A DNA stretch of 64,000 bases, from NCBI RefSeq assembly GCF_000772705.2, contig NZ_JSBW02000054.1, positions 61,808 through 125,807 of the forward strand, in the 5' to 3' direction. The stretch's first letter is position 1. The number at the start of each line of letters is the position of its first letter. The DNA is from Xanthomonas vasicola (GTDB lineage: Bacteria > Pseudomonadota > Gammaproteobacteria > Xanthomonadales > Xanthomonadaceae). The notes under the pieces are model-generated. The model searched no databases, was not told the origin of the DNA, and worked only from the letters and a program-made list of their open reading frames with translations. A program made the translations under genes and the position numbers. Below, piece after piece: positions 55,167 through 64,000 of this stretch.

Positions 55167-57938
55167 TCAATCCGCAAGCGCGCCCTGATCTGCATGCGGG
55201 GCGCTTCCACGCAATAACCCGCGCTGCAATGCCTGCGCCAGGGCGTTTTCGCGGCTGCGTGCGTCGAGCTTGCGGTACAGGTTTTTCAGATGAAATTTGA
55301 TCGTGTTTTCCGACAGATGCAGGCAGCGTGCGATCTGCTTGTTGGAATAGCCGCGCGCCAGTTGCGCCAGCACTTCCAGTTCGCGCTCGCTGAAAATGTC
55401 GCAGGCCGGGTCGTCGTCGCCGCTGAGGCGTTCCAGTGCGGCCTGGATGGTCAATGCACGCGTGGTGCCGCCAACGGTGTGCGGGTCATGCTGGCGTAGC
55501 GAACGCAGCATCGCCTTGGCCGGCAAGCCCAGTTCCACAATGGCCTGCCAGCTTTGCGTCAGCGCAACATGCTCCAGCGCGCTGTATAGATGCGGCAGGG
55601 CAGCAAGCAATTCGCCGCGTTGCTGCAGTACCAGCGCAATACGCGCACGGGTACGTGCCAGATGCCAGGCATTGTCGTCGGCCAGGCAGGCCTGTTCGAT
55701 CTGCCCAAGGATGATGAGCGCCGCGCTGCTGCGTCCGGCCAGACGATGCCAGCGGGCTAGCGCGAACCCCATCGCCGCGCGATCGTGCCAGCGGTGTGGC
55801 GAGCGCAACGTATGCGCCAGGCCGGATTCGCCGCCGGTGCGCGCGATCAGCACATCAATGGTGGCGTTGCCCGGATGTTCCAGCAACAGCATCAACCGCC
55901 ACGCGGCAGCCAGTTCCGACAAGCGCGCAAGCTTCCGCCCGTGCGCAATCTGCTCGATGTGCTCCAGCAACAGCAATGCACTGCGTCCGCTGTGGTCGCG
56001 CAGGCGTTCCAACCCCAACGCGGTGCCGTATCCGGCGGCCAGTACGTCCATGCCGCCATCGTGTTGCTCCAGCAATTCCAGTGCTGGATGCAACAAGTCG
56101 GGTGCGTCGTCGTGGTGGCCGCGTTCGTAATGCAATTGCGCGAGCAGGCATTGCGCGGCGGCTTCCAGCACGCGATCCAGTTGCGGCGTACGCGCGCACC
56201 AACTCAAGGCCTGCTGGTAGCAGGCTTCCGCATCGCTGAGCCGGCCGCGATAGAACAGGCTCTGGCCCAGCGACAACACCGCCTGGCTGGCGCCCAGGTC
56301 GCTGCCGCCGCGCTGCATGGCGTCGCGCGCGTTGAGTGCGTAGCGCTCTGCAACTGCAAACGCGCCTTGCGCAATCGCGGTAGTGGCGCAGATGCAGAGC
56401 AGCATGCCGCGGCCGAGATGGTCGTCTTCATCCAGTGCGCCGGCCTGCGCAGCAATCTGGGCCAGGCCATGCGGGTTGCCGCAGATTTCGTCCAGACGGT
56501 CGCGCAACAGCGCGACCATCACGGTGTAATCGCGCTGCAGCGGCTCGCGTAGTGCAGCGGGGAAATCACGGAAGCGTTCCAGCAACAACCGCGCGTGGCT
56601 GAACTCGCCAAGCTTTACGTGCAGGTGCGCCTGGGTGAGATTCAACGCAGGCGTGCCGCGGATGGTGCGGTGGTCGAAATGGCGCAGTAGCGCGCGCACT
56701 TCATGCGTGCCGTGGGTCAACAGCAGCTGCCAGGTGCCGGCGCGTGCGATGTAGCTGGCGGCAAGATCGCCGCAGTCGCCGCGCGAGGCATGCCGCACCG
56801 CTTCGGCCAAATGCTGATGTTCGCCGAACCAGCGCGCTGCGCGTTGATGCAGCTGCACGCCTTGTCCGGGATGTTCGCGGTCGAGCAGTTGCTGTAGGAA
56901 ATCGGCAAACAGCGGGTGATAGCGGAACCATTCGCGTTCGCCATCCAGCGGCACCAGCAGACCATGAAAATGTTCCAGCCGCGCCAGCAGCCGGCCGCTG
57001 TCGTCGCGTTGGCGTACGGCATCGGCGAGCGCGGCGTTGATGCGTTCCAGCGGGCTGGTGCGCAGCAGCAGGTCGCGGGTGTCCGCATCCAGATCGTTGA
57101 CCACCTGTTCGGCTAGATATGCCGCAATCTGCGCGCTGCGCCCGGAGAAACGTGCCGCGACTTCCTGTTGACGTTGTGCATCGCCTTCCAACCACAGCCG
57201 TGCGAGCTGCAGCGCCACCGGCCAGCCTTCGGTGTAGCGGCGCAGCTCGTCCACTACCGGTGCCGGCACATGCGGGCCGAGCAATGCCTGTGCTTCAAGA
57301 TCGTCAAGCGCCAGTTGCTCGCTACCGATGCGGCTGAGCTGGGCTTGCAGATCCAACCGTGCCAACGGCAGGTTGGGCACGCGGCGGGTAGCGAGCAAGA
57401 GGTGCAGACGCCCACCGCTGTGCTCGATCAAGCGCAGCACCCATGCATCGACGAGGCTGCTGCCGAGCCGGTCGTAGTCGTCGAGAATCACGCTGATGCG
57501 GCGCGGCGCGGTGCGTAGCGCGCGAATCAACAGCGCCGCTGCTTCGCGCGGGTCTTGATCGCGGTTATGCAGGACTGCGGCGCACAGCGCGTGGTCGGCA
57601 CCTGCGCTCTGCAACGCCAGCGCCAGATGGCCAAGAAAACGCGCTGCATCGGCGTCTTCTTCGTCCAGCGACAGCCACGCCACCGCGCCCGGCTCGCGCG
57701 CACTCAGTTGCGCATGCCACTGCGCCAGCAGCGTGGTCTTGCCGAACCCGGGTGGAGCGAGCAATAGCGTCAGTGGGCGTGCTTGCGCTTCATCCAAGGC
57801 AGCCAACAACGCGCCACGCACCACGGCATCGGCGCGCAGCAACGGCGGCTCCAGCTTGCCGGCAAGCAGCCAATCGGGAATGACGGGGTCGCGCGACGGT
57901 GACGGGCGCGGAGTGAGCAGCGCAACAGGCTTGAGCAT
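55167..57938 (-). CDS. MalT-like LuxR-family regulator (STAND ATPase)
   Basis: A 923-residue protein. The N-terminal NTPase has Walker A LLLAPPGFGKTTLLAQW (residues about 58-74) and ISVILDDYDRL as a Walker B-like strand. A long helical-repeat sensor region follows from about residue 350. The C-terminus carries a LuxR helix-turn-helix: FSERELEVLAQLARGYSNKQ, then LSENTIKFHLKNLYRKLDA. This is the MalT/AcoK architecture, in which an inducer plus ATP drives oligomerisation and activation. It lies beside and convergent to the azurin gene, so it may control the amine-oxidation cluster. The ligand is unknown. Confidence 0.9.
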   Translation of the reverse strand: MLKPVALLTPRPSPSRDPVIPDWLLAGKLEPPLLRADAVVRGALLAALDEAQARPLTLLLAPPGFGKTTLLAQWHAQLSAREPGAVAWLSLDEEDADAARFLGHLALALQSAGADHALCAAVLHNRDQDPREAAALLIRALRTAPRRISVILDDYDRLGSSLVDAWVLRLIEHSGGRLHLLLATRRVPNLPLARLDLQAQLSRIGSEQLALDDLEAQALLGPHVPAPVVDELRRYTEGWPVALQLARLWLEGDAQRQQEVAARFSGRSAQIAAYLAEQVVNDLDADTRDLLLRTSPLERINAALADAVRQRDDSGRLLARLEHFHGLLVPLDGEREWFRYHPLFADFLQQLLDREHPGQGVQLHQRAARWFGEHQHLAEAVRHASRGDCGDLAASYIARAGTWQLLLTHGTHEVRALLRHFDHRTIRGTPALNLTQAHLHVKLGEFSHARLLLERFRDFPAALREPLQRDYTVMVALLRDRLDEICGNPHGLAQIAAQAGALDEDDHLGRGMLLCICATTAIAQGAFAVAERYALNARDAMQRGGSDLGASQAVLSLGQSLFYRGRLSDAEACYQQALSWCARTPQLDRVLEAAAQCLLAQLHYERGHHDDAPDLLHPALELLEQHDGGMDVLAAGYGTALGLERLRDHSGRSALLLLEHIEQIAHGRKLARLSELAAAWRLMLLLEHPGNATIDVLIARTGGESGLAHTLRSPHRWHDRAAMGFALARWHRLAGRSSAALIILGQIEQACLADDNAWHLARTRARIALVLQQRGELLAALPHLYSALEHVALTQSWQAIVELGLPAKAMLRSLRQHDPHTVGGTTRALTIQAALERLSGDDDPACDIFSERELEVLAQLARGYSNKQIARCLHLSENTIKFHLKNLYRKLDARSRENALAQALQRGLLRGSAPHADQGALAD

Positions 57939-58476
57939 GAGGCGAAGGCGGCCGTATCAAGCGTCGGCAGCATGCCGGCTCGACACGCTGCAGATCGGAG
58001 TGAACCAGCGGCAATGCAGCGTAATCACCGGATGCGGCGGCGACGGTGCAGCGGCTGCTTCGAGGGTCCCCACCCATGCCCGTCCCTGAGCACCTGTCGG
58101 AAAGGTATGACAGCCACGCGACAAAAGCAAAGCGTGTTGCGCCCCGTTGACGGGTTCAGCGTAACGGATGCGCCGGCTTGTGCGTGCGGCCAAGAGGCGC
58201 TAAAGGTCGCTTGGCTCGGGTGGTGCGCATTAACAGACATCACCACACGGCGTCAGAGGCATGCGGTCACGGACTTGTTGCGAGGTGCACTGCCGTGCAG
58301 TTGCTGCTGCTGCCGCGAACGAAACGCGCTACCCGCAGAGTGAGCGTCACCAGCAAATCCGGCAACGCGTACCTCGCCAACATCCCGAGCACGCCAAGCA
58401 CGGCACGCTCACGCCGCACCGCACCGCAGACCCGCAACGCCCCGCGCCCACTGCTCACCGATTCCCAAGTCCCAAT
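57939..58476. other. Intergenic region, no gene recognised
   Basis: About 540 bases lie between the regulator's start and the hemL stop codon. Short frames on both strands lack ribosome sites and resemblance to known proteins. Near 58460 there is a GATTCCC-like unit of the short repeat family. The regulator's promoter must lie at the left end. Confidence 0.45.
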
Positions 58477-59766
58477 TCAGCGCGCCACTTCCGCAAACGC
58501 GTTGCGCGCCGCCGCCAGCGTGGCTTCGATTACTGCCTCATCGTGCGCGCTGGACATGAAGCCGGCCTCGTACGCCGAGGGCGCCAGGTACACGCCCCGC
58601 TGCAGCATCGCGTGGAAGAAGCGGTTGAAGGTGGTGGTGTCGCACGCGGTGGCCTGCGCGTAGGTCTCCACGATTTCGTCGGTGAAGAATAGCCCGAACA
58701 TGCCGCCGACCTGATGCGTGGTGACCGCAATGCCGGCTGCGCGCGCAGCATCTTCCAGGCCCTCGCACAGTAGGTTGGTCGCTTCGCTCAGGCGCGCGTG
58801 GAAGCCCGGTTCCTGCACCAGTTCCAGCATCGCCAGGCCGGCAGCCATGGCGACCGGGTTGCCCGACAAGGTGCCGGCCTGGTAAATCGGCCCGGCCGGA
58901 GCAATCTGCTCCATCAAGTTGCGGCGGCCGCCGTACGCACCCACCGGCATGCCACCGCCGATGATCTTGCCGAAGGTGCTCAGGTCGGGGGTCACGCCGT
59001 AATGCGCCTGCGCGCCGCCGAGCGCGACGCGGAAGCCGGTCATCACTTCGTCGAAGATCAGCAGCGCGCCGTGCCGCGTGCACAGCGTGCGCAGGTGTTG
59101 CAGGTAGCCGGCGCGCGGCGGGATGCAGTTGGCATTGCCCACCACCGGCTCGATGATCACCGCCGCCACCTCCGCGCCGATCTCGTCGAACAGGGCGGTG
59201 GCGCCTTCAAAGTCGTTGAAGCTCAGCGTGGCGGTCAGCTCGCTCAGCCCGGCGGGCACACCTGGCGAGGTCGGCACGCCCAGGGTCAGCATGCCGCTAC
59301 CGGCCTTGACCAGGAACGAGTCGCCGTGGCCGTGATAACAGCCTTCGAACTTGATGATGCGATTGCGACCGGTGGCGCCGCGCGCCAGGCGCACCGCCGA
59401 CAGCGTGGCCTCGGTGCCGGAGTTGACCATCCGCACCAACTCGCAGGAGGGCACCAGCCGGTTGATGGTTTCGGCCATCGTCACCTCGGCCGCGCACGGT
59501 GCACCGAACGACAACCCGTCGCGGATCGCGCGCTCCACCGCTTCGCGCACCGCCGGGTGGTTGTGCCCGGCAATCATCGGGCCCCACGAGCCGACGTAGT
59601 CGATGTAGCGGTTGTCGTCGACATCGAACAGGTACGGGCCATCGGCACGCGCCACGAAGAACGGCTCGCCGCCGACCGACTTGAACGCCCGTACCGGCGA
59701 GTTGACGCCGCCGGGTAGCAAGGTCTGCGCCTGTGCGAACAGGGCGTGGGAGCGGGAGTGGTTCAT
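58477..59766 (-). CDS. hemL: Glutamate-1-semialdehyde 2,1-aminomutase
   Basis: HemL makes 5-aminolevulinate for heme in the C5 pathway. The 429-residue protein begins [20 protein letters not shown], with [14 protein letters not shown] following as in all Hem[17 protein letters not shown] and [17 protein letters not shown] are present, and the PLP lysine lies in [20 protein letters not shown]. The normal length and all conserved blocks make this secure. It is a lone gene, divergent from the Oar-like receptor with about 300 bases between starts. Confidence 0.97.
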   Translation of the reverse strand: MNHSRSHALFAQAQTLLPGGVNSPVRAFKSVGGEPFFVARADGPYLFDVDDNRYIDYVGSWGPMIAGHNHPAVREAVERAIRDGLSFGAPCAAEVTMAETINRLVPSCELVRMVNSGTEATLSAVRLARGATGRNRIIKFEGCYHGHGDSFLVKAGSGMLTLGVPTSPGVPAGLSELTATLSFNDFEGATALFDEIGAEVAAVIIEPVVGNANCIPPRAGYLQHLRTLCTRHGALLIFDEVMTGFRVALGGAQAHYGVTPDLSTFGKIIGGGMPVGAYGGRRNLMEQIAPAGPIYQAGTLSGNPVAMAAGLAMLELVQEPGFHARLSEATNLLCEGLEDAARAAGIAVTTHQVGGMFGLFFTDEIVETYAQATACDTTTFNRFFHAMLQRGVYLAPSAYEAGFMSSAHDEAVIEATLAAARNAFAEVAR

Positions 59767-60065
59767 GCGCGCAGATCCTTGAGAAATACCGATTAGGGAC
59801 ATCGACGCCCGCAGCGGGCATCGCGTCCGCCATTGTCAGGCCTGCGGCCTCGCGCGCCTACCCGCAAGAAGCCCACCTACCCGTCGGAACGGTCGGGTAG
59901 GGGAACTTGGCTGCCTATGATTGAACGCGACGGGATCGACAGTTTGGGCATGAGCTGATGGCGTGCAGTCATTGGCACTGCGCTGCAGATGTTCAGAAAG
60001 TGTGATTCCGGTAGCCACTGGCACCGTTGTCGCCTTGCCGACAGTTCAAGACTTGGGGAGAGAGC

Positions 60066-63000
60066 ATGAACCGTACTATCCAGAAGCGTGCCTTGGCGTT
60101 GGCATTGGTTGTGGCCATGGGCAGCGTCTACGCACAGTCCACCACCGGCAGCATCGTCGGCAGCGTGGGACAGGGCAGTGGCACGAGCGTGCTGGTGGAA
60201 AACAACAGCGGCTTCAGTCGCGAAGTGCCGGTGGACGCGCGCGGTCGCTATACCGCCGGCAATCTGCCGCTGGGCACTTACAAGGTAACGGTCAAGCGCG
60301 ATGGCGCTGTGGTGGAAGCCCGCGACAACGTCGCCATTACGGTTGGGGCCAACACCGACGTCTCGTTCGCTGCCAACGCCGCGGGGAGCGGCATGCAGAC
60401 CCTGGACAGCGTTACCGTCAGCGCCGCCAGCCTGACCACCATCGACGTCAGCAGCGTGGATACGCGCACCGTGGTCACCGCCGAACAGTTGCAGCAACTG
60501 CCGCTAGGCCGTACCGCCGAAGCGATCGCGTTGCTTGCACCGGGCGTGGTGGTCAACAGCGGCGGCTTCGACAACGGCCCGCTCGGCGGCTCGCTGCCCA
60601 GCTTCGGCGGCTCGGCCGCCAGCGAAAACGCGTATTACCTCAACGGCTTCAATACCACCACCATCAGCAACAACCTGGGCGGCCTGACCCTGCCGTACGG
60701 CGCCATCGACCAGCAGGAAATCTTCACCGGCGGCTACGGCGCACAGTATGGTCGCGCCAACGGTGGTGTGATCAACCAGATCGGAAAGCGCGGCACCAAC
60801 GAGTGGAAGTTCGGCGCCGCAGTGATCTGGGAGCCGAACGGCCTCAAGGCCAACCAGCGCGACATCTATTGGCGCCCGGACAGCCAGGGCAGCACCATCA
60901 ACAATGCCGCTTACCGCTACGCGCGTGCGGCCAATGGCCTGTATCAGCCGGCCAGCGAGGCCGAAGCCAACCAGACCACCTACAGCGCCTATGTCGGCGG
61001 ACCGATCATCCAGGACAAGCTGTTCTTTTTCCTGGCCGCCGAGCAGGTGAACTCTGACGGCATCCGCGTGGGCACCAATCGCGACACCGACAACGGCCGT
61101 ACCGACGGCCTCACCGATTACGACTACAAACAGAAGCGCTGGTACGCCAAGGTGGATTGGAACATCACCGACAATCACCTGATCGAGGTGACCGGTGCCA
61201 GCGACGTCGCCGAAACCAACGGCTCGATCTATCGCTACGACTATCTTGCGCGTGAGCGCGGTGCGTATTTCACCGATGAATCCACCTGGAAAACCGGGCC
61301 GACGCTGTTCACCGGCAAGTACACCGGCTATCTGGGCGATAACCTCACCGTGACCGCGCTCTACGGCAAGATGAGAACGCCGGACGAACTGACGCCGTTC
61401 AACTACGACGCGGCCGGCGGTCCGGTGATCAACAGTGCCGCATTGCAGAATCCTGCCTACACCGGCGGCACACCGCGCATCGGCAACCAGTTGGTCAGCT
61501 CGGTCAGTTCGCCGGACCGCGAATACAAGAAAGACAACCAGCGCTTGAACTTGGAATGGCGCCTTGGCCACCACACGCTCAACTTCGGTATCGATAACCA
61601 GAAGTCCGAAGGTATCGATGTCGGCTCGATCCTCTCTGGTCCCGGCTATGCCTGGACCTACGGCCAGACCAATGATCCCTATGGGCTGGCCACCGGTGGG
61701 CTGGTCAGCCAGTCGGCCAACGAAGCCGGCGGCGTCGGTGCGCCGAGCCCGGGTTTGGTCGATCCGGTCAATGGGTCCAGTGGCTACTACGTGGTGCGCA
61801 ACATCAATACCAGCCTGTATTCGTACGAGGCCAAGCAACGCGCCTACTACATCGAAGACAAGTGGCAGGTCACCGACAATCTGCTGCTGAGCCTGGGCCT
61901 GCGCAAGGACGAGTTCACCAACTACACCCCGTTCGGCGATCCCTATATCGAAATCGATAATGCCTGGGCGCCGCGCTTGGGCTTTAGCTGGGACGTCAAT
62001 GGCGATTCCAGCCTGAAGGTGTTCGGTAACCTTGGTCGTTACTACCTTGGTCTGCCGCTGTCCGCGGTGAGCCTGTTCACCCCGGCGACCACCACCGATA
62101 CCTACTTCACCTACAGCGGCATCAATGCCGATGGCACGCCAATCTTGGCGCAGCAGTTGGGTTCGGCGGTGTCGGCCAACTCGCGCTTCGGCCGCATTGC
62201 CGATGTGCGTACGGCGGTGGTCAAGGATATCGAAGGCGAAAATCAGGACGAACTCATCCTCGGTTTTACCAAGCAACTCGATAGCGGCTGGGTGCTGGGC
62301 GTGCGCGGCACGCATCGCCGCCTCAATGCCGGTATCGACGACCAGAACTACGATGTCTCCAATACCGCGTTGATCGACGCGGCGGCGGCGCAAGGCGTGA
62401 CCATCGATTTTTCCAAGGTGGCGGGCGCTTCGTTGATCAATCCGGGCCAGACCAATACCTGGGGGGTGATCGGTACCGATGGCCAGTTCCACGAAGTGTC
62501 GGTGAGCCGCGAAGCGGCCGGTTTCCCGAAGTTCAAGCGCAATTATTCGGCGATGGAATTCAATCTTGAGCGTCCGTTCGACGGCAAGTGGTACGCCAAG
62601 GTCAACTACGTCTGGTCGCATAGCTACGGCACCACCGAAGGCCAGGTGCGCTCGGATCTGTGGCGCACCGGCGGCGCACTCGGCAGCTATCAGGGCCAGG
62701 CATCGGTCTCGACCACACAGAGCTGGGACCACCCTGCGTTGATGGAACACTTCAACGGCGATCAATCCAACGATCATCGCCATCAGCTCAAGCTGTTCGG
62801 GTTCTACCAGTTCACCCCGCAATGGGGTGCATCGGCCAATTTCAGCCTGATTTCCGGCGCTCCGCATAACTGCCTGGGTAACTACTACGGAACCGAATAC
62901 AGCGGCCGCGATCCGGCCGGCTACGGCGGCAGTGCCATCACCGGCGGTCCCTACCATTACTGCTACAACCCGGAAACCGGCACCGGCGTGGCATCGCCTC

Positions 63001-63245
63001 CGGGTTCACAGGGACGCCTGGGCTGGATTGCGCAGCTGGATATGGGCGTGACCTATAAGCCGGCGTTTGCCGACGGCAAGCTGGCATTGCGCTTGGACGT
63101 GTTCAACATCACCAACGAGCAGACCGCGACCAACATCTACCCGTTCTCGCAGCTGCCCGACAACACCACCAACCCGCTGTGGGATCAGGTCGTCGCCTAT
63201 CAGGCGCCACGCTCGGGTCGGGTGACGTTGAGTTACGACTTCTAA
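60066..63245 (+). CDS. Oar-like TonB-dependent receptor
   Basis: A 1059-residue outer-membrane protein, with GGGGAGAGAGC before the ATG. A signal peptide (ending GSVYAQST) is followed by a carboxypeptidase-regulatory-like beta-sandwich (TGSIVGSVGQGSG, then RGRYTAGNLPLGTYKVTV), then the plug (VVTAEQLQQLPLGRTAEAIA, IDQQEIFTGGYGAQYGRANG) and a large barrel ending TLSYDF. This is the Oar/OmpA-related TonB receptor architecture, linked in other bacteria to adhesion, social behaviour, peptide uptake or vesicle proteins. It stands alone with a strong terminator. Substrate unknown. Confidence 0.93.
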   Translation: MNRTIQKRALALALVVAMGSVYAQSTTGSIVGSVGQGSGTSVLVENNSGFSREVPVDARGRYTAGNLPLGTYKVTVKRDGAVVEARDNVAITVGANTDVSFAANAAGSGMQTLDSVTVSAASLTTIDVSSVDTRTVVTAEQLQQLPLGRTAEAIALLAPGVVVNSGGFDNGPLGGSLPSFGGSAASENAYYLNGFNTTTISNNLGGLTLPYGAIDQQEIFTGGYGAQYGRANGGVINQIGKRGTNEWKFGAAVIWEPNGLKANQRDIYWRPDSQGSTINNAAYRYARAANGLYQPASEAEANQTTYSAYVGGPIIQDKLFFFLAAEQVNSDGIRVGTNRDTDNGRTDGLTDYDYKQKRWYAKVDWNITDNHLIEVTGASDVAETNGSIYRYDYLARERGAYFTDESTWKTGPTLFTGKYTGYLGDNLTVTALYGKMRTPDELTPFNYDAAGGPVINSAALQNPAYTGGTPRIGNQLVSSVSSPDREYKKDNQRLNLEWRLGHHTLNFGIDNQKSEGIDVGSILSGPGYAWTYGQTNDPYGLATGGLVSQSANEAGGVGAPSPGLVDPVNGSSGYYVVRNINTSLYSYEAKQRAYYIEDKWQVTDNLLLSLGLRKDEFTNYTPFGDPYIEIDNAWAPRLGFSWDVNGDSSLKVFGNLGRYYLGLPLSAVSLFTPATTTDTYFTYSGINADGTPILAQQLGSAVSANSRFGRIADVRTAVVKDIEGENQDELILGFTKQLDSGWVLGVRGTHRRLNAGIDDQNYDVSNTALIDAAAAQGVTIDFSKVAGASLINPGQTNTWGVIGTDGQFHEVSVSREAAGFPKFKRNYSAMEFNLERPFDGKWYAKVNYVWSHSYGTTEGQVRSDLWRTGGALGSYQGQASVSTTQSWDHPALMEHFNGDQSNDHRHQLKLFGFYQFTPQWGASANFSLISGAPHNCLGNYYGTEYSGRDPAGYGGSAITGGPYHYCYNPETGTGVASPPGSQGRLGWIAQLDMGVTYKPAFADGKLALRLDVFNITNEQTATNIYPFSQLPDNTTNPLWDQVVAYQAPRSGRVTLSYDF

Positions 63246-63273
63246 CCGCATCATTCGATAACTGCCGTCCCGG

Positions 63274-63310
63274 CAGCGACGCGTGATGGCACGCGTCGCT
63301 GTTTTGTTTT
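63274..63310 (+). terminator. Strong intrinsic terminator of the Oar-like gene
   Basis: CAGCGACGCGTG, ATGG, CACGCGTCGCTG: a perfect 12-base stem with a 4-base loop, followed by TTTTGTTTT. Confidence 0.95.
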
Positions 63311-63440
63311 GGAGATGGCGCTCAACGCGGCGCCACTCTGAACTCTGATGAGCGAAGAAATACGGCCTGAGCGATGGCTTGGATGAGCACGTGGCAGCCA
63401 AATCCTCGGCGGTGCCTTGGAGCTGCAAGTCTGCTTGTGT

Positions 63441-63571
63441 GCTGCAGGGCCCTTGCCCGCCCACCATCGCGGGACACGCTGCAAGTACGTCCCTGTAAGC
63501 TCCGTGGCGGCATCCATGCCACCAAGGGTCCCGCGACGGTGAGCGGGCAAGGACCAGTGGAGATGGTCGGT
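63441..63571. repeat. Hairpin repeat, copy E
   Basis: Begins GCTGCAGGGCCCTTGCCCGC like copy C and matches it with only scattered differences over about 130 bases. Self-complementary outer arms enclose GTGGCGGCATCCATGCCACC. Confidence 0.8.
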
Positions 63572-63768
63572 GGGCGTGGCACAAGCAGTGCATTGCGCGA
63601 CCCATTAAACGAAGCACGTGTCAGCTCATTCGATTTCTGTCGCAATGCCTATCGGATGTCATGGTCAATCGATCCGCAGCAGTCACCCAATCGACAAATG
63701 CGGCAAGCTGTTCGTAGCAGTGAGCTGCTTTTCGTTAGCTGCCAGCCAACTATCTGGTGCGGTGTCCT

Positions 63769-63840
63769 CGCCGATTGCGGGACCGTTGGCGGCATGGCGA
63801 GCCTCCATGAACGGATTCACGGCGTGTCCCGCGAACGGCG
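63769..63840. repeat. Hairpin repeat, copy F
   Basis: Arms CGCCGATTGCGGGAC and GTCCCGCGAACGGCG enclose TTGGCGGCATGG. It and its upstream flank match copy D, and it follows copy E at a similar distance and orientation as copy D follows copy C. Confidence 0.7.
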
Positions 63841-64000
63841 CGGGCGCCGCGCGCTCGACGCAATCCGGCCTTTTTAGTCGCCCCTGAAAAACCCCAACCA
63901 CCCAACGACCGCAAGGCCTTGATGTCTGCACCGGCGTGCTAAAACTACCAGTGTTCGCTACGCTGAAGGCTGGTTTCTTGCAATTTCCGCCCATGCGTAC
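63841..64000. other. Right edge; possible start of an unseen gene or IS
   Basis: No complete gene. An ATG at 63993 (ATGCGTAC, M-R-T) is eight bases from the edge and could open a coding region; no ribosome site is visible. The AT-richer, C-rich tract CGCCCCTGAAAAACCCC at about 63881 looks like an element boundary, but one end alone cannot show that. Confidence 0.25.

Noticed and set aside
60504..62957. 817-codon open frame antisense to the Oar-like gene
   Set aside because: Same kind of shadow; the plus strand is a full receptor with a ribosome site and terminator.
63374..63877. 167-codon plus-strand frame near the right end, and its partner at 38878-39171
   Set aside because: Both are generated by the repeat copies and share peptide strings only because of it; no ribosome site or domain.

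Overview
The window is chromosomal DNA from a plant-associated gammaproteobacterium, almost certainly Xanthomonas. The evidence is the high GC content, several TonB-dependent receptors (two with an aromatic C-terminus of the usual kind, plus an Oar-like one), the gene order leader-ilvC-ilvG-ilvM-ilvA-leuA, a short adenylate kinase beside a PPi-dependent phosphofructokinase, and interspersed hairpin repeats built around a GGCGGCATCCATGCCGCC-like core. This rests on recognition of families and gene order; no database was searched.

Layout. Bases 1-330 hold the end of a GGDEF protein. Bases 800-13000 hold branched-chain amino acid biosynthesis: a LysR regulator divergent from leuC-leuD-methyltransferase-leuB, then a convergent operon ilvC-ilvG-ilvM-ilvA-leuA preceded by a 40-codon leader peptide (LLVLVLIT run) and an attenuator. 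Bases 13100-18000 hold a gamma-glutamyltransferase, a frameshifted cytoplasmic chemoreceptor and a decayed TonB-dependent receptor that still has its terminator. Bases 18367-20429 are thiC behind a TPP riboswitch. Bases 20800-27200 hold a CadC-like sensor with a TolB-type propeller, an AraC regulator and a TonB-dependent receptor, all on one strand. Bases 27600-35400 hold an HDOD protein and a group of pyrophosphate enzymes (soluble Ppa, membrane HppA, PPi-phosphofructokinase) with adenylate kinase and two small exported proteins. Between adk and mpl lies a probable structured small RNA on the minus strand with its own terminator. Bases 35800-48000 are mixed housekeeping and membrane genes: mpl, a LON-domain protein, a bestrophin, a DedA-PAP2-LssY fusion, a RIO-like kinase, an SDR, a DUF3829-like lipoprotein, a voltage-gated channel with a zinc ribbon, an ArgD-type aminotransferase and a HAD hydrolase.

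The most unusual block is 48265-55082: a TonB-dependent receptor, a Tat-exported flavin amine oxidase, an exported cytochrome c, an exported RidA, a Tat-exported HisC-like aminotransferase and an azurin, followed by a convergent MalT/LuxR-type regulator. All five soluble proteins carry export signals. Together they look like a periplasmic route that takes up an amine or amino-acid-like compound, oxidises it, passes electrons to cytochrome c or azurin, and handles the imine and keto products outside the cytoplasm. The window ends with hemL, an Oar-like receptor and paired hairpin repeats.
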